DNA of 64,000 bases from Carettochelys insculpta (Eukaryota; Chordata; Testudines; Carettochelyidae): contig NC_134137.1 of assembly GCF_033958435.1 (NCBI RefSeq), positions 250,092,501 to 250,156,500 on the forward strand, written 5' to 3'. The translations under genes were made by a program, and so were the position numbers. The notes beneath the pieces are model-generated. The model was not told where the DNA came from. It saw nothing but the letters and a program-made list of their open reading frames with translations, and did not search any database. This document shows, piece by piece, positions 1 to 11,612 of the stretch; positions within the stretch are counted from its first letter, which is position 1, and each line of letters begins with the position of its first letter.

Positions 1-39
1 CCAATCTTAGTTTTCTTTATTGTTCTGCATTGTGAGGTA

Positions 40-303
40 CAGTATACCCTTGATTTAATGGACTAATGAGGCATGGGGGGTCCGTTAAACGAGAATGTTT
101 GTTAAATATAAGGGTTTACTGGAGCTGCCTCACCGCATGCGGCTGGAGGAGCTGCCGCTGTGGAGCGGCCACGAGGCAGTGGTAAGTCCCTTCGTTTTTT
201 GTTTTGTTTTTTTTTTTACTGGGGGGAGGGCTTGGGAACAAGGGGGTTGTCCGTTGTTCCCGAATCCCACTAAATCAGGGTCTGTAAAATTGAGGGTTTA
301 CGG
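40..303. mobile_element. pogo/Tigger-like MITE
   Basis: The left end reads CAGTATACCCTTGATTTAAT and the right end, reverse-complemented, gives a similar imperfect terminal repeat (CCGTAAACCCTCAATTTT). TA dinucleotides flank both ends (38-39 and 304-305), as expected for Tc1/mariner-superfamily insertion. The GC-rich centre around 130-180 has no transposase reading frame. Non-autonomous; family named by recognition only. Confidence 0.6.
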
Positions 304-589
304 TATACCTCTCTATTATCCAGAATATTTGAATATCCAGCAACTGCCTGTTCCCGGGGCCGCCAGGTATAAGTTTACTGTTCCTGGAAGTTGATTAAAA
401 AAATATTTGTAGAGCCAGTGCTGCTGCCTTCGCTCCCCACTGGCCTGTGTCTGCAAGAGTCAGGATTCCCCAGCCCTGAAGTAGCATAGAAAGCCTGTCA
501 TGGCCCTGCTAGCTTACTCTTGTGATAACAGGGCTGGCAACAACTGATGATCTGCAAGCAGTCTGGCTGGAATGACCAGGGCAAGGTGG

Positions 590-870
590 GAGGGCGGCCT
601 GTCTCTGGGGCGGGGCCGAGAGCAGAAGGGCATGGCTTAAGGCAGTCATCCCTGCCCCCCTGTGTTCACTGAGGGCTGTGTGCTTTGGTTGCAGTGGCCC
701 TGGAGCGCCGAGCCCCTTTGAAATGCCAGGCCTGCGGGCAACTGCACCTTTATCCCCCCTCCCAGATGGTGGGTCTGCCTGTGGGCACCAGATGTGGGGA
801 AGGCTTGCTCATTCACCAGTCATTACGCCCCCTGGGGCTGGAGGATTCAGCAGCACACCAGGGCTGATAG
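590..870. repeat. GC-rich dispersed repeat fragment
   Basis: The segment around 705-800 (GCCCCTTTGAAA, then a GCAACTGC block followed by pyrimidines and GGGTCTGCCTGTG) resembles the segment near 26250-26330 and more weakly 18285-18345. Shared sequence at separate sites marks it as a dispersed repeat of unknown class. The two overlapping open frames here are compositional. Confidence 0.4.
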
Positions 871-1078
871 CTTAGTGTTGTCCTTGCTGGGGCCTGTGCT
901 CACCTGAACAAGGAGTGCAGCTTCACCTTACCTTGCACCGTGGTTTCTTGGGCCCCTCGCAGAGAACCCCTGCATCCCTGCTGCTCTAACACTTAACCTT
1001 CCCCACTCTAATTTCCAACAGCTGTAAAAATAAATAGTTTAAAATCTTTTAAAAATAACAATTAAAAATAAAAAAACC

Positions 1079-1226
1079 TTAAAGAGGAAAAGTAACAGAG
1101 TAAGCCATGCTAGTCTGGCTATGGTCTGAAGAAGTGGGTCTGTCCCACGAAAGCTCACCTAATAAACTATTTTGCTAGTCTTTAAAGTGCTATTTGACTG
1201 CTTTTTGTTTTTAAAGAGGAAAAGTA
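1079..1226 (+). mobile_element. Short Penelope-type insertion with 16-bp TSD
   Basis: Identical 16-bp direct repeats TTAAAGAGGAAAAGTA flank it at 1079-1094 and 1211-1226. The insert (about 1095-1210) begins ACAGAGTAAGCCATGCTAGT and ends with GCTTTTTGTTT. It contains the conserved AAGTGGGTCTGTCCCACGAA block seen in several other insertions of this window. No coding capacity. The link to Penelope elements rests on the related terminal sequence that flanks the RT fragment near 40440-40740. Confidence 0.7.
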
Positions 1227-1889
1227 GATATTAATCATCAAAATGAGAAGGAAATCAAAGTGAATTCTGCCATACCTACAAGTATTGCTTTGTCTTATGC
1301 CTTCTCCCAGAAAAGCTTCTGGAATGACTATCAGCTGCTGATAGGGTAGCAGAATTTACTTAAATTATTTTCCTGTGTTATTGTTTTAAATAAGCAGTTT
1401 ATTTACCCTAGACTTCCTGAAGGCAAATTGAATAAGTTTATAAAGAATAGTACTAGAGTTAATAGTTTTTCTATTAAAAGGGTTTATAATCATTTTTAAA
1501 CTTGTACTTGTAAAATGTCATGACAACCTCTTTGTTTTTCTGAGTAAAGACAGGCTAATGTGGTTCATGTGAAAATGCATTCTGATGGTCTGTGACCAAA
1601 GATTCACACCTACATTTCACACTGTTCTATTTAGGGGGAAGAATGGAAATTATAAAAACAAAATATTAAGACAAAAGAATCAAGAAAGATAAATGCTGTA
1701 GTGATCCTGAGCCTGTAATCCTTTAATTGAATGGTAGTGCAGCTTGTCAAAACAGCAGTCGATCAAGTTTAAAAGTAACTTATATATGTCTAAGGCTACA
1801 TTTTCTTGGTGGCACCAATTTATGTATCCCTATTAGGTGGCATATATAATGTAGCAGAAGATTTACCTGTTATTGCTCAGGTTCTTTAG

Positions 1890-2420
1890 GGCATAGGCTG
1901 GATTGAGGGGGATGCAGGGATTTGGAGATGTGAGGGGCTGAGGGTAGGAAGATGTGGATATGGGGGCTTCAGGAGTCAGGGTAGGGTATGGGGCAACCCC
2001 AGGGATGGTCCAGGTTTCTGTAGCAAGCTGTTGTGGTGATGGTGTACTTGCTTGCTGCCCCCTGTGTTCATGCTGAGAGTGGGCTTCTGTGAGGTGGTAG
2101 TCTAGGTGTGGCTGGATGAGGTGGAGATCCAAGTGGTGGGTGACTCATTTGAGGTGGTGCAGGAGGAGTGGAGCTTGGGCGGGGAGGGTGAAGTTTGTCA
2201 GGAGGGTCTAAGTATGAGGGGATTTGGATGCCCAGGGTCTGGGCAGATGGAGGAGTTGCTCCCCTTGTGTGGCTCCCCGCATGCATCTGAGGAGCAATGG
2301 ATGCAGGAAGCTGGGGAGAAATTTAGAGGTGGGTCTGATGCAATCCCAGATGCATGCAGTGGGAGGGGAAGTCCCATCTTCCACAGCCCAGCTGGAACTA
2401 GCAGCTGAGCCCAGCTCAGG
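1890..2420. other. G-rich asymmetric block
   Basis: The + strand is strongly G-rich with many GAGG, GGTG and GGGG runs and few C runs until about 2260. Three long open frames overlap it on both strands, a typical result of biased composition. No recognisable domain and no clear tandem unit. Confidence 0.35.
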
Positions 2421-3616
2421 GTAGAAGCCACCAGCTGTCTCTTCCCCAGTTCTGCCACCTGTCCTATAGTGATTTACCTCTCTGCTGGTTGTCCCAGGTA
2501 CTCAAATCATACTGCTGGCCAGGACTGCATGATCGGTTTTGTGGCATCCCTTTGCTTCCTCATCAGGAAGTCATTTTCTTGCAGGGAAGCAAAGAAAGCT
2601 ACAGGGGACATGATCTCTGTGTGTTCAATGGTGCAGAATTCCCCCAGGAGTAACACAGAGTATTGTCTTTTGTATGGCAGCATCATTGTGATCATTCTAG
2701 TATATGTGCACCCTTCCACTGCTTCTAGTGGTTGGACTGTCAGACCTGCCTGAGTTTGTGCTGTCATTTGGCCTTCAAGTAGGTGCAGCCTATGGATCGT
2801 TTGAAGCATCATGTGAGCAAGCGTTCACTTTTGTAAAGGGCTGTCCAGAATATAGCCAATATGTCACTATCCTGAGAGTTTATCGGTGTCGTTGTGTGTT
2901 TCCCCAAGAACATTTGAAAGAAATATTGGGAAACAGCAAGTCACCAGAATGCTTACATCTCATTCATGTAAACTGAGGCTGGGGATGAACTCCTGCATCA
3001 CCAAGGAGCCCCATTCCAGCTGTCGACTGAGGTGCTCTGAGTGTTTGTAGAGATTGGCTTGCATCGACCTGCTTGCAGAACTGAGGCCAAAGTTAGCAAG
3101 TTGTGCTTGGAATGTAGCACTTTAAACCCTTTTTTTTATGATGCAAACATAGGACCTCCAGCCTGCCTCTTCAACGCTAATTTAAAGTCTAATGAACTCA
3201 GTGGAACTCTTTTGTCTGTATGCTTTGGATCCGGAAACTTTGAGATCTGAGAGCTGCCCAGAGAGACCATGTTTATTATTCAGGGTTAATGCACTGCAGC
3301 AAATGAAAGCTAAGAGTTTTGCACATAATATCAACATGCACATTACACTGAAAGGGACTTTAACCAGCTGTAAATGAAGCGGGAACGAAATAGCCAGTTT
3401 TTGAATTAGTGCTATAAAAGAAACTTGCTTATGCAAGGAGAGAGCAATGGTATTTTTCTTCATTGTGCTGATGTAGCAGAGGCGTGGTTTTTTCTATGTT
3501 ATTGATTTGAAAGAGAAATATACTACCTTGTTACCTTAAGTGTCATATGCATGTTAATGTAGACATAGCCATGAACACAGTCAAAATAACAGTATGAAAC
3601 ATGTTTTTTCCCCTAG

Positions 3617-3687
3617 GTTAGTGGATGACAGGTGTGTGGTGCAGCCAGAGGCAGGTGACCTTGCCAACCCCCCCAAGAAATTCAGAG
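3617..3687 (+). CDS. ITPR2: ITPR2 coding exon 2 (first in window)
   Basis: This exon encodes [20 protein letters not shown] then KFR, about residues 32-54 of the type 2 inositol 1,4,5-trisphosphate receptor, an ER Ca2+-release channel. It lies in the first beta-trefoil of the N-terminal suppressor domain. The acceptor is cctag at 3612-3616 and the donor is GAG|gtaagt after 3687. The first base completes a split Gly codon from an upstream exon that is not in the window, and the last base opens an Asp codon finished by the exon at 22200. The 71-bp length fits that phase. Family assignment is by recognition of the protein; the type 2 paralogue is decided by the later exons. Confidence 0.93.
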
Positions 3688-5852
3688 GTAAGTGTCTGTC
3701 TGAGAAACTGAGGGTGATTTTTTTTTTTTTATATTTCACACATCGAGGCTAATGCTGAATCTGTAGTTCACGAAACTGATATACATTCTACTCCCTTGGG
3801 CAAAGATGTGCATCACAATACAATGTAAATCTCACAATTAGCCAGTGCTGTAGGACTGGGCCCCCAGCTCTTGAAGTTGCAGTATGAATGAAAAACTAAT
3901 ATACAACACAGACAGGTAAAGAACATTAAGAACAGTTGGAAATATGGGGAGAAGGGTCAGTTTTCATTTTAACTGAGGCCCATTCACACAGCTTTGTAAA
4001 TGTTAGACCACCAAGCACTTTAAGACCCCTATTGCAAATAGGAGAGAAGCAGATGATGATCAGAACTACCAAAAATGACAGGTATTCCTCTCTCTCTTTT
4101 TTTTTTTTTTTAAAGAGTGCAATTTTGGGTTCATTTCTGTCAAAGATTTCCCTTTTTTTTTTGGTCCAGCTCTACCTATGACCTTTCTTACTTCAATTCT
4201 GTGAACATATGAATATGAATAAAACTAGTATTTTGGGGGTCATATTTTTTCTTATGCTTAATTTTCGTGCTGATTTAATGTGAAAGGATGCGCTGGCCAA
4301 ATACGATTTCTGTTCTTTTAAGAAAATTTTATTTCAAAATAAGTATTTTAAATGCAGCTCTACATTCTGTGCACCTGTGGTGAGAGGGAAATGGAACCTT
4401 TTTAGTGCCTTGTCCACTCTTGAAATTACCTTAGAGTTCAGCCATTGATGTAACTGTACGAAAGTAAGCCTAAAGTTTCCTGGTACAGAATCCATTGAAG
4501 TTGATCGATAGTAGGAGCTGTAAAAGAGGGGAGTGCTACCAGGAGTATAGATCCTTATGCAGCCTATCCTAGGGTGAACTGTTAGGAAGTATCACAAATT
4601 GGGATGGGTAATTGCCTATTTAAGACAAAACCCCTAATATTGGGGTGTTTTTGATGATATTGGGACATCTGATTATCCTACTCTGTCCTGTTCACCTAAC
4701 CTGCAACCAAGGCTCCTATCACCTTCCTCTGTCCCATCCCCCTCTTCTCTCTAGTTTCTCCTCTCAGGTGCTGCTCCCCATACCCTTTTCTTGCCCCTCA
4801 CTGGCTACTTCTTCATGCTGCCCTCTGGCAATGTTTCCCTCTCTCTTCTGCTGCCAACCCCTTTCTGGCTCCTGCAACCCCCCCACCCACCTCCATCCCC
4901 TTCCGAACCTCCCATGCATTCTAAGCCAGGCTGTTTCTTCTTTCTCCTTGCTGCCTGGGCACAGTAGGGAGGGGCCCTGAAAGCACAGGAGAGTCTCCTG
5001 CTCTCACTTCCAGTACATTGCAACCACAGCATCTGAGAGCCATAGTTGCAGGGAAAGTCCTGCTGAGCTCCTGCATCCCTGGGATTACACATGCTCAGTG
5101 GCCGTGCAGGGAGAGCTCACATGGAGCCTGATAAAGAGGAGCTGTGAGAGGTTTGAGTATGCTCAAGGAAAAAGGAATCTGCTCGGTGTAGACAGAATTT
5201 AGCAACCAAGGTCTTACGTTGTTGCACGTGTGCGGCGGAGACATCATTTTCCCAGTCTCATAAATGGCTGCACCGTTTTAAGGGAAACTTAAAATGCATG
5301 AATAAAACTCAACTTTAGGCAGACGCATGGCATGAAAAACTGAAGCCTGAATGGTTAACGTTTGGCAAAGTTATCAGCAACTGACGACAAGGGCTCTGAT
5401 AATATGAAGTGTTGGGCAACTTGAACTGTAGGTATTGCTGCTTGCATGGACTGTGCTGTTATCACTGGTGGCTGAAATAGGGATGTATTTTTACAAGCCA
5501 AGGAAGCATAAGAAAGGCACGTTTCTCAGAGAGAGTAACATGGGTGAACCATGTTTTTTGTTTTTCAGCCTCACCAGTTTTTCTGTTTGCATTAACAAGC
5601 TGAGTTTTTCTAGTTTCCACGACAGTGCCTCTCCTATAGTGTTAGCACATTTCAAAACTGAGTACTGTGCTGCAGGCCTGAATTGAAGACGTGTCTCAAA
5701 GTGATGTACATTTGTTTGTGTGATTGCTTTCTCTTTTAGGGTGGGTGGCGGCTGCGTTAAGTTTCTGTGTCTGATCAGCTGGGTCTGAGTGTTGTTCAGT
5801 TAAACAAAGCTGTGGTTGCCTTTCCTTTTGGGGCTATTTATATACACCATGT

Positions 5853-5957
5853 GCCACATTCTGCTCTCAGTCACAGCGGTGTAAGTCTAGAGTAACTCCA
5901 CTGATGTCTGTGGAGTCCCGTGAGGCTTACACCAGCCTGAAAGAGAACAGAATGTGC
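5853..5957. repeat. Short palindromic ancient repeat
   Basis: The 105-bp unit starts GCCACATTCTGCTCTC and ends GAGAACAGAATGTGC, which are near inverse complements. Inside, GTAACTCCACTGATG and a TCTGTGGAGT block form an inner inverted pair. It resembles a very common dispersed motif of turtle, bird and crocodile DNA, recognised from memory and not named. Confidence 0.5.
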
Positions 5958-6261
5958 TCCCATGTTCTGTTTTCTGTAGGCTGTTGTCTAGTCAGAAGTG
6001 GTTTTAGTATCTTGTGGTTGAATTATGCCCGATCACATCAGGTGTAGTGTGCTCTCCTTTCCTACTGACATGAAAGGATATTGAGGGGACTCAACACCTT
6101 GATGGAGGTGCCCAGCACCTTACAGGATTAGCCTCCTAGTAGTTATGAAAGGAGGTGAATTGCCAGCCCAAAAGTTCTCCTGTTTGTCCTCAGAACAGGT
6201 ACAGCGTAGGCAGCAGAAGTGAAAGCTTCCTCAAACTGCAACCTCTGCTACGTGTTAAATA

Positions 6262-6573
6262 AGTTAGTGCAGTGGTTCCCACCCTTGGGTCCACAAGGGT
6301 GTTGTAAGGAGTCTGTGGCAGGGGGGAGAAGATAAACATAATTTTAGAAAATAAGTGTTAAATGAATTGCAAAGTTACAATCTATTTTAAATTAAATATC
6401 TTCTAATAATGTTATTAATTGCTGTCTGAAAATCTGTGTTGTGGCTTCCTTTTTCATTTAATGAAGTGTACGTAGCAGCTCAAATTGGCTTTGATTGGGG
6501 GTCTGCGAACAGTTTTGGGAGGTTGGTTGGGGGATCCACACTGCGGACAAGGTTGGGAACCACTGAGTTAGTG
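6262..6573. mobile_element. hAT-type MITE with perfect 8-bp TSD
   Basis: Perfect 8-bp direct repeats AGTTAGTG stand at 6262-6269 and 6566-6573. The 296-bp insert starts CAGTGGTTCCCACCCTTGG and ends GGTTGGGAACCACTG, a near-perfect terminal inverted repeat of the common hAT form. The interior is AT-rich and non-coding. Confidence 0.85.
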
Positions 6574-6627
6574 TGGTATCTCCCCTAAGAAATACTTGTA
6601 GCCTCCAGTAGTCAGCAATATAATCTA

Positions 6628-6866
6628 GGGCTGTGTCCACACTACAAAAATAACTTTGATGTAGAGCATCTACGCACACCCTACTTCAAAGCTAAACTTC
6701 GAAATAGGGCACTGCTCCATTCCCGGGAATGGAGTAAGGACTTCAAAATTGGGTTCCCTACTTCAAAGTAAGAGAAAATGTGTGTGTAGACTCTCTAGTG
6801 GCTACTTTGAAGTAGTGCCTAACTTCAGAGTTAACTTTGAAGTTAGTCCCTAGTGTAGACACACCC
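6628..6866. mobile_element. Harbinger-type MITE
   Basis: The ends GGGCTGTGTCCACACTA and, inverted, GGGTGTGTCTACACTA form a terminal repeat of the family that recurs through the window. The interior holds repeated short palindromic motifs such as ACTTCAAAGT and ACTTTGAAGT. The target duplication is not clear here: TA is on both sides, or CTA on one and TAG on the other. No coding capacity. Confidence 0.6.
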
Positions 6867-7259
6867 TAGATGTAATAGATCAGAATTAAAAACATAGCAC
6901 AAATTTGGCAACACTGAGAGTGTGTCTACACTTGGGAATAAAGATGAATTTGTTTAAGTTGAATTTTTAACACAGGATTTTATAAAGTTGGGGTTGAGTA
7001 TCCTGGCCAGCTAAGAAAGTTGATTTAGTTTGTCCACACGAGGGTGTCTGAGTCCGACTGTGGACACGATGCATTCTGGGCACCTCTCCCACAGTTCTTG
7101 CACCCCATTGCATTTTGGGATTTTGTGCCGGTGTCTTAGTGGAGAAGAAGTTGCCACAAGTGTTTCTGGGTTTTTGATGTCACCATTCCAGAATGCATTT
7201 TTCTCACCTTCTGCTTCCGTTTGGGGGAAAATTGCATTTTTGTGCGGTTTTCATCTTGA

Positions 7260-8400
7260 GTGCCAGCTGCCATTACAGACATGAACGTGGATCCTGATAC
7301 ATTTCAAAGTTTGATGCAATGTTTTGTGCTGAACATAATGCCCATACAGAATGAGCTCATTATTGCCAGGGCCATTGAGGGACATGAATCTCTGGAGAGA
7401 AGAACCATGGATTTTCTGGCAGCACTGTACATCATGGAATGGAGGTTCTGGAGCCACAAAACCAGCACAGACTGGTGGGATGGCATCGTTCTGCAGTCAA
7501 TGGACAACCCGCAGTGGCTGCAAAACTTCTGCATGCATAAGGCCACTTTCAAGGAACTTTGTGAACTGCTGTCTCCCACCCTGAAAGACCAGCAATACCA
7601 GATTGAGACCTGCTTTGGCAGTTGAGAAGTGCATGCAATTGCTCTTTGGAAGGTAGCAACACCAGACAGCTACCCGTCAGTGGGCAATCAATTTGGAGTA
7701 GGCAAATCTATGGGCAGGATGGGGGCGTGGGGAGGATGTTGTCACACATGTGGTCAAGGCAATCAACATGCTTCCCCTGTAGAAGACACTGACTCTGGGG
7801 AATGTGCAAGAGATAGTGGACATATTTGCTGCCATGGGGTTCCCTAATTGCGGTTGGGCCATAGATGGAATGCACATCCCTATCCTAGCACTGGACCAGC
7901 AGGCCTCAGAGTACCTACACAGCGAGGGGTACTTCTCTATGGTGTTGCAGGCATTGGTGTATCACAAAGGTGGTTTCACTGATTATCAACATGGGGTTGT
8001 TGGGAAGGGTGCGTGACACGCGAATCTTTAGGAATTCAGGTCTGTTTAGAAGGCTCCGTAGTGGTACTTTCTTCCCAGATCAGAAAAATTACATTGAGAG
8101 TATGGAAATGCCCATAGTGATTTTGGGTGACCCTGCTTTACCCCTTGTTCCCTTGGCTCGTGAAGCCCTTCACAGGTGCCCTTGACTCCAGTAAGGAGCT
8201 CTTTAACTACAGGCTGAGCTGGTTTAGAATGGGGTAGAATGCGCATTTGGCCACTTAAAAGTGAGGTTTGGGTGCCTTCTGACCCACTTAGACCTCAATG
8301 AAATGGACACTACCATGATCATTGGGGCCTGCTGTATTCTTCATAACATTTGTGAGGAGATGGGGTGGGGGAGTTTCATGAGTTTTATGCCTGCATGGGA
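7260..8400 (+). pseudogene. PIF/Harbinger DDE transposase, frameshifted
   Basis: Fragments in three frames follow the order of a Harbinger nuclease. The N-terminal part contains FLAALYIMEWRFWSHK and a THAP/HTH-like stretch ending in LCELLSPTLKDQ. Next comes GWAIDGMHIPI, with the first catalytic Asp at 7864-7866. Then GRVRDTRIFRNSGLF and VILGDPALPL carry the second Asp at 8129-8131, and CCILHNICEEMG carries a Glu at 8354-8356 (an adjacent Glu is possible). A stop occurs at 7623-7625 and the frame shifts between the first and second Asp blocks. All three acidic residues are still visible, but no continuous protein remains. The family is the one that gave rise to the host gene HARBI1; this copy is an element remnant, not that gene. 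Confidence 0.8.
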
Positions 8401-8919
8401 GTGGGAGGGCCAAGGCAGAGGTCTTGTCAGGAAATTATCAGCAGCTGACCACAAGGGAAAACAGGAAAGCCCAGAAAGATGCACTGAAAAGCAGGGATGC
8501 TTTGAAAACCATGCTTGTGAATGAACGTGAAGGGCATTAAGTGGCACCTCCTCCAACCATGCTGTTCCCTTACCTGTTATGAAACCCCTCGTAAACCCAC
8601 CACAACCATCACTACTCACTAAACCCCAAAGCACGTTAACCAATAGATGAAACTTTTTTCTCAAATTGTAATGTTTTTATTAGGTGCTGTAAAGGAAGAG
8701 TGTGGGTAGGGGATAGGAATAAAAAAGAAAAAAAAAAGGAACTAAGATTAGTCAAAGGTTAGCCTTCTGGTGGGTGTTGATGTTTTGGGGCTAGGAACCT
8801 GGGCTCTCTGTGGCCTTCCTCCCCTTGTTCTGGGTTCCCGATGAGAAGAGGGTGCTGAATGTGTGGAGGGATGAGGTATGGAATGGGGGGTGGAATGACT
8901 GGAGAGGGATACTAAGCCA

Positions 8920-11120
8920 GGAGTAGGTGACTGGGCTGTCTGGGTTGAGGGAATGCTAAACTGATGGTATATAGAGTGACTGGGGGATGCAGCGCCCTGT
9001 CCGGGGCGGAGAATGAATGGGGTAAGAGTGGCATGTGTTGGTGCCTGGAATGGCCTGGTGATGCTGTGCCTGTAAAAGGGGAAGGTAGTGTGTACAGATA
9101 GGGGGGCATGTAATGGGGCATTTGTGGGCAGGGTGCATGCATGGATCGCTGACTCTCACAGTGAGGTAAATAATTCCATGTGCCTGCTCATAATAGATCT
9201 GTCCAGTTGCGATTTCTCTATCGCCAAATTCAGTAACTTTGTCTGCTTGTGCATAAAGGACATGATTGATTCATGAATTGGTTGTTGTGACTCCATCATC
9301 TGCTTCTTTGTATCACTAATTGCATTCTTCTTTTCTTTTGAAACTGCTTGTATATAGTTCTCCAACAAATCATTCTTGGTCATCTTCTTCTTCCACATCA
9401 TAGGTAGCTGGCTATCTGCTGAACTGTGCACTCTTGGTCATTTTCCATTGTTGTTTGCTGATAAAGCAAATTTAGAAATAGGCACTAGCAATAGCAACAT
9501 TTTTATCTTTACTTGGAACAGTGACCATAGTCACAGAAATAATGGTTGGCTGTCTGTCTTTAAGAACACATTGCAACTGGAAGGTCACTTTTTGCTTGTA
9601 AGACAGAAGAATCCATGAATGCAGAAAGCTGTGAGCTTGTTCATGAAAGAGTTTTACGGTCAATGGTACAGTAAGCTGTCCTCAGTTTCACCGGAAAAAT
9701 ACTTTATTAAAGCAACGCTGGAGCGTGGTGGGGGGAGGGCTGGTGCGGCATGTAGGGACGGTTTGACGTGTGTTAGGGATAATGGACCACAGGGGAGTAA
9801 GTGTATTCAGCTTAAAGCAGCGCACGGATTTTAAACTCCCAAGTGGCTACTGGTGAACAAGTTAAAAATCATTAAAAGTCATTGAGGCCATGCACGTGAA
9901 CTAGGGGAGGGTCTGATCATCTGCTGGCCCCGAAGGGATGTGGAGGGGGCTGCTGCATGCATGCCCGCCTGCCCTACATGGATTTTAAAGCAGCTGCACC
10001 AGGAGATGCATGAGTTTGCTATGCACTGGGTAGAATGAGAGGCAAAAAATCATTAGTGACTCATGAAACTTCCCATGCGTTCTTGGTGGGCAAAGGAGAC
10101 ATCAGCCTGATTACACTAAGGAAAGGGGATAAGGAAAGATTACATGTTCTGTCCTGCTGTCATGTTGGAAAATTTGCAAGAATGCTCTGAGGTGCCATGA
10201 TTCCAGATCACTTATGGGTGGCTTGGTCTTACTGTCAAAGCAGGAATAAGTCAAGTCTCCCCAAAAATCTCATGATGGAAATCCACAAGTGCCTGTCTGA
10301 GAGCTTCAGCTTTTTGTCCAAGCAGGCTCTGCACTCCATTCCCGGGCACATTAACAAGCTGCCCTAAGGAAAAGGGCCATAGACCCTCCCAACACGATTG
10401 CAACATACTGTTATCAGTAGATAAAAGCCTACTTACCAGAAGTGCCCTCTGCAGGATCCAGGTTGGCCTTTGAATCCGGCTCCTGAGTTAAGGGGAGAGG
10501 TCTGATCTATCAGTTCCAGCTGGATGAAAAGTTTGTGGCTTTCGGGGCATAAGTCTAAGCTGGACTGCACCCAGCTGTTGGCCACCACTTCCTCAACAGC
10601 ACGCACTGTGACCATGACCAGAGCTGTTGATACTATTTTTGGGGGAAGAGGTTGTGTCTGTTGCCAGAATAGCATGCAGCTCATCATAATATTGGCATTT
10701 CTGGGGAGATGCCACAGACTGACCATTGGCTGTCTTGCATTTTTAGTAGTTCTGGTGCAGCTGCTTGATCTTCATGCGGCACTGCTGAGTGTCCCTGTTC
10801 TAACCCTTTTCTATCATGCCTTGTGATATTTTGCTGTAAATATCAGTATTCCTTTTGCTGGATTTGAGCTGGCTCACAATAGCTTCTTCACCCCACACTG
10901 AAATGAGACCCAAGATATCCTGATGGCTCCATGCTGGGGCCCTTTTGCGATCCTGGGAACTCATGGCTACAGGGTGTGCTGCAGAGATGTGATCCACACG
11001 TCTGCTCACCACACTGGCCAGAGAGGAAAGGAAATCTAAACAAAATTCCTGGGCTGATGTACACTGCTTCCTGTCACCTACTTTCAGCTCACCTGGAGAG
11101 CAGTGGGGATGGGACAATGA
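8920..11120 (-). pseudogene. Harbinger Myb/SANT-like accessory protein remnant
   Basis: On the - strand the frame at 11117-10800 contains RKRAPAWSHQDILGLISVWG and SKRNTDIYSKISQGMIEKG, a trihelix/Myb-like DNA-binding domain of the type that accompanies Harbinger transposases and directs them to the element ends. A second frame at 9431-9156 (KKKMTKNDLLENYIQAV followed by a K/Q-rich helix) could be the C-terminal coiled-coil part. The frames between them are disrupted. Borders of the gene are approximate. Confidence 0.6.
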
Positions 11121-11410
11121 GTGGAAAGGACACCTGGAGGAACAGTAGGGGACAGTTTCCAGGGCTAATAAAATTGGTTTTAAACCTGGTTAATCTATAC
11201 TGTTTTAGCTCGACATTGGAAATTTTGATTTTTTTGAATAACTTCATTGGGAAGTCAGCTGTATAGAAGTTGGCATTACAACCACTTAGAATCGACTTAG
11301 TGAGCCCTGGGTTGGAGATGGAGAGTTTATAAAATCGACCACAGAGCCTTAAATTCGACTTTATCTCCAAGTGTAGACCAGGCCTGAGGCACACAAGGCC
11401 CTTCACTAGT

Positions 11411-11612
11411 ATCATAGAAGCATAAATAGGGCCAGAGGGGTCCTCAAAGCGGTCAAGCTAAGGCCAGCTCCTTGTGCTAAAGCAGAGCTAGTAAACTCAG
11501 CTCATCCCTCAACCTGTTATCAGAATCCTCCAGTAATGGGAATTCTACAACCTCTCTTGGATGCCGGTTCTAGAAGTTATCTACCCTCTAGTGTTAGAAA
11601 GTTTTTCCTAAT
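11411..11612 (-). mobile_element. CR1 LINE 3' tail fragment
   Basis: The sequence starts near the CR1-type terminus (ATCATAGAAGCATAAATAGG). It runs through TCCTCCAGTAATGGGAATTC, then ACAACCTCTCTTGGATGCC, and ends near GTTAGAAAGTTTTTCCTAAT. This is the antisense of the conserved last 200 bp of a CR1 reading frame and UTR. It abuts the right end of the Harbinger element. Confidence 0.65.

Larger units (their letters stand above)
1..3616 (+). other. ITPR2 intron 1 (3' part)
   Basis: No exon is visible here; in particular the initiator exon (the one ending in the GFISTLG segment) is absent, so it lies upstream. The stretch holds a pogo-like MITE (40-303), a GC-rich repeat fragment (about 590-870), a short Penelope-type insertion (1095-1210) and a G-rich, purine-biased block (about 1890-2420) whose long open frames on both strands look compositional. 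Bases 2440-3600 look unique, with no pattern I recognise. Confidence 0.8.
6918..11384. mobile_element. Decayed autonomous PIF/Harbinger transposon
   Basis: The terminal inverted repeats read GTGTCTACACTTGGGAATAA on the left (from about 6921) and, inverted, TGGTCTACACTTGGAGATAA on the right; similarity continues about 60 bp inward. TGA trinucleotides flank both ends (6915-6917 and 11385-11387), a 3-bp target duplication. Inside are a broken DDE transposase on the + strand (about 7260-8400) and a Myb-like gene on the - strand (about 11120-8920). Two convergent genes is the known layout of autonomous Harbinger elements. A poly-A-rich tract near 8725 separates the halves. Bases 9440-10430 hold no recognised domain. 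Confidence 0.75.

Noticed and set aside
95..394. Open frame at the window start, possibly the missing first ITPR2 exon
   Set aside because: It lies inside a TA-flanked MITE and its translation has none of the expected N-terminal receptor sequence; a downstream splice site in matching phase is also missing.
1863..2458. Five overlapping open frames on both strands
   Set aside because: They follow the G-rich composition, have Pro/Ser/His-rich low-complexity translations and show no domain or splice context.
7260..8400. Domesticated host gene such as HARBI1
   Set aside because: Frames are broken, transposon ends and a target duplication surround it, and the partner Myb-like gene is present, all indicating an element copy.
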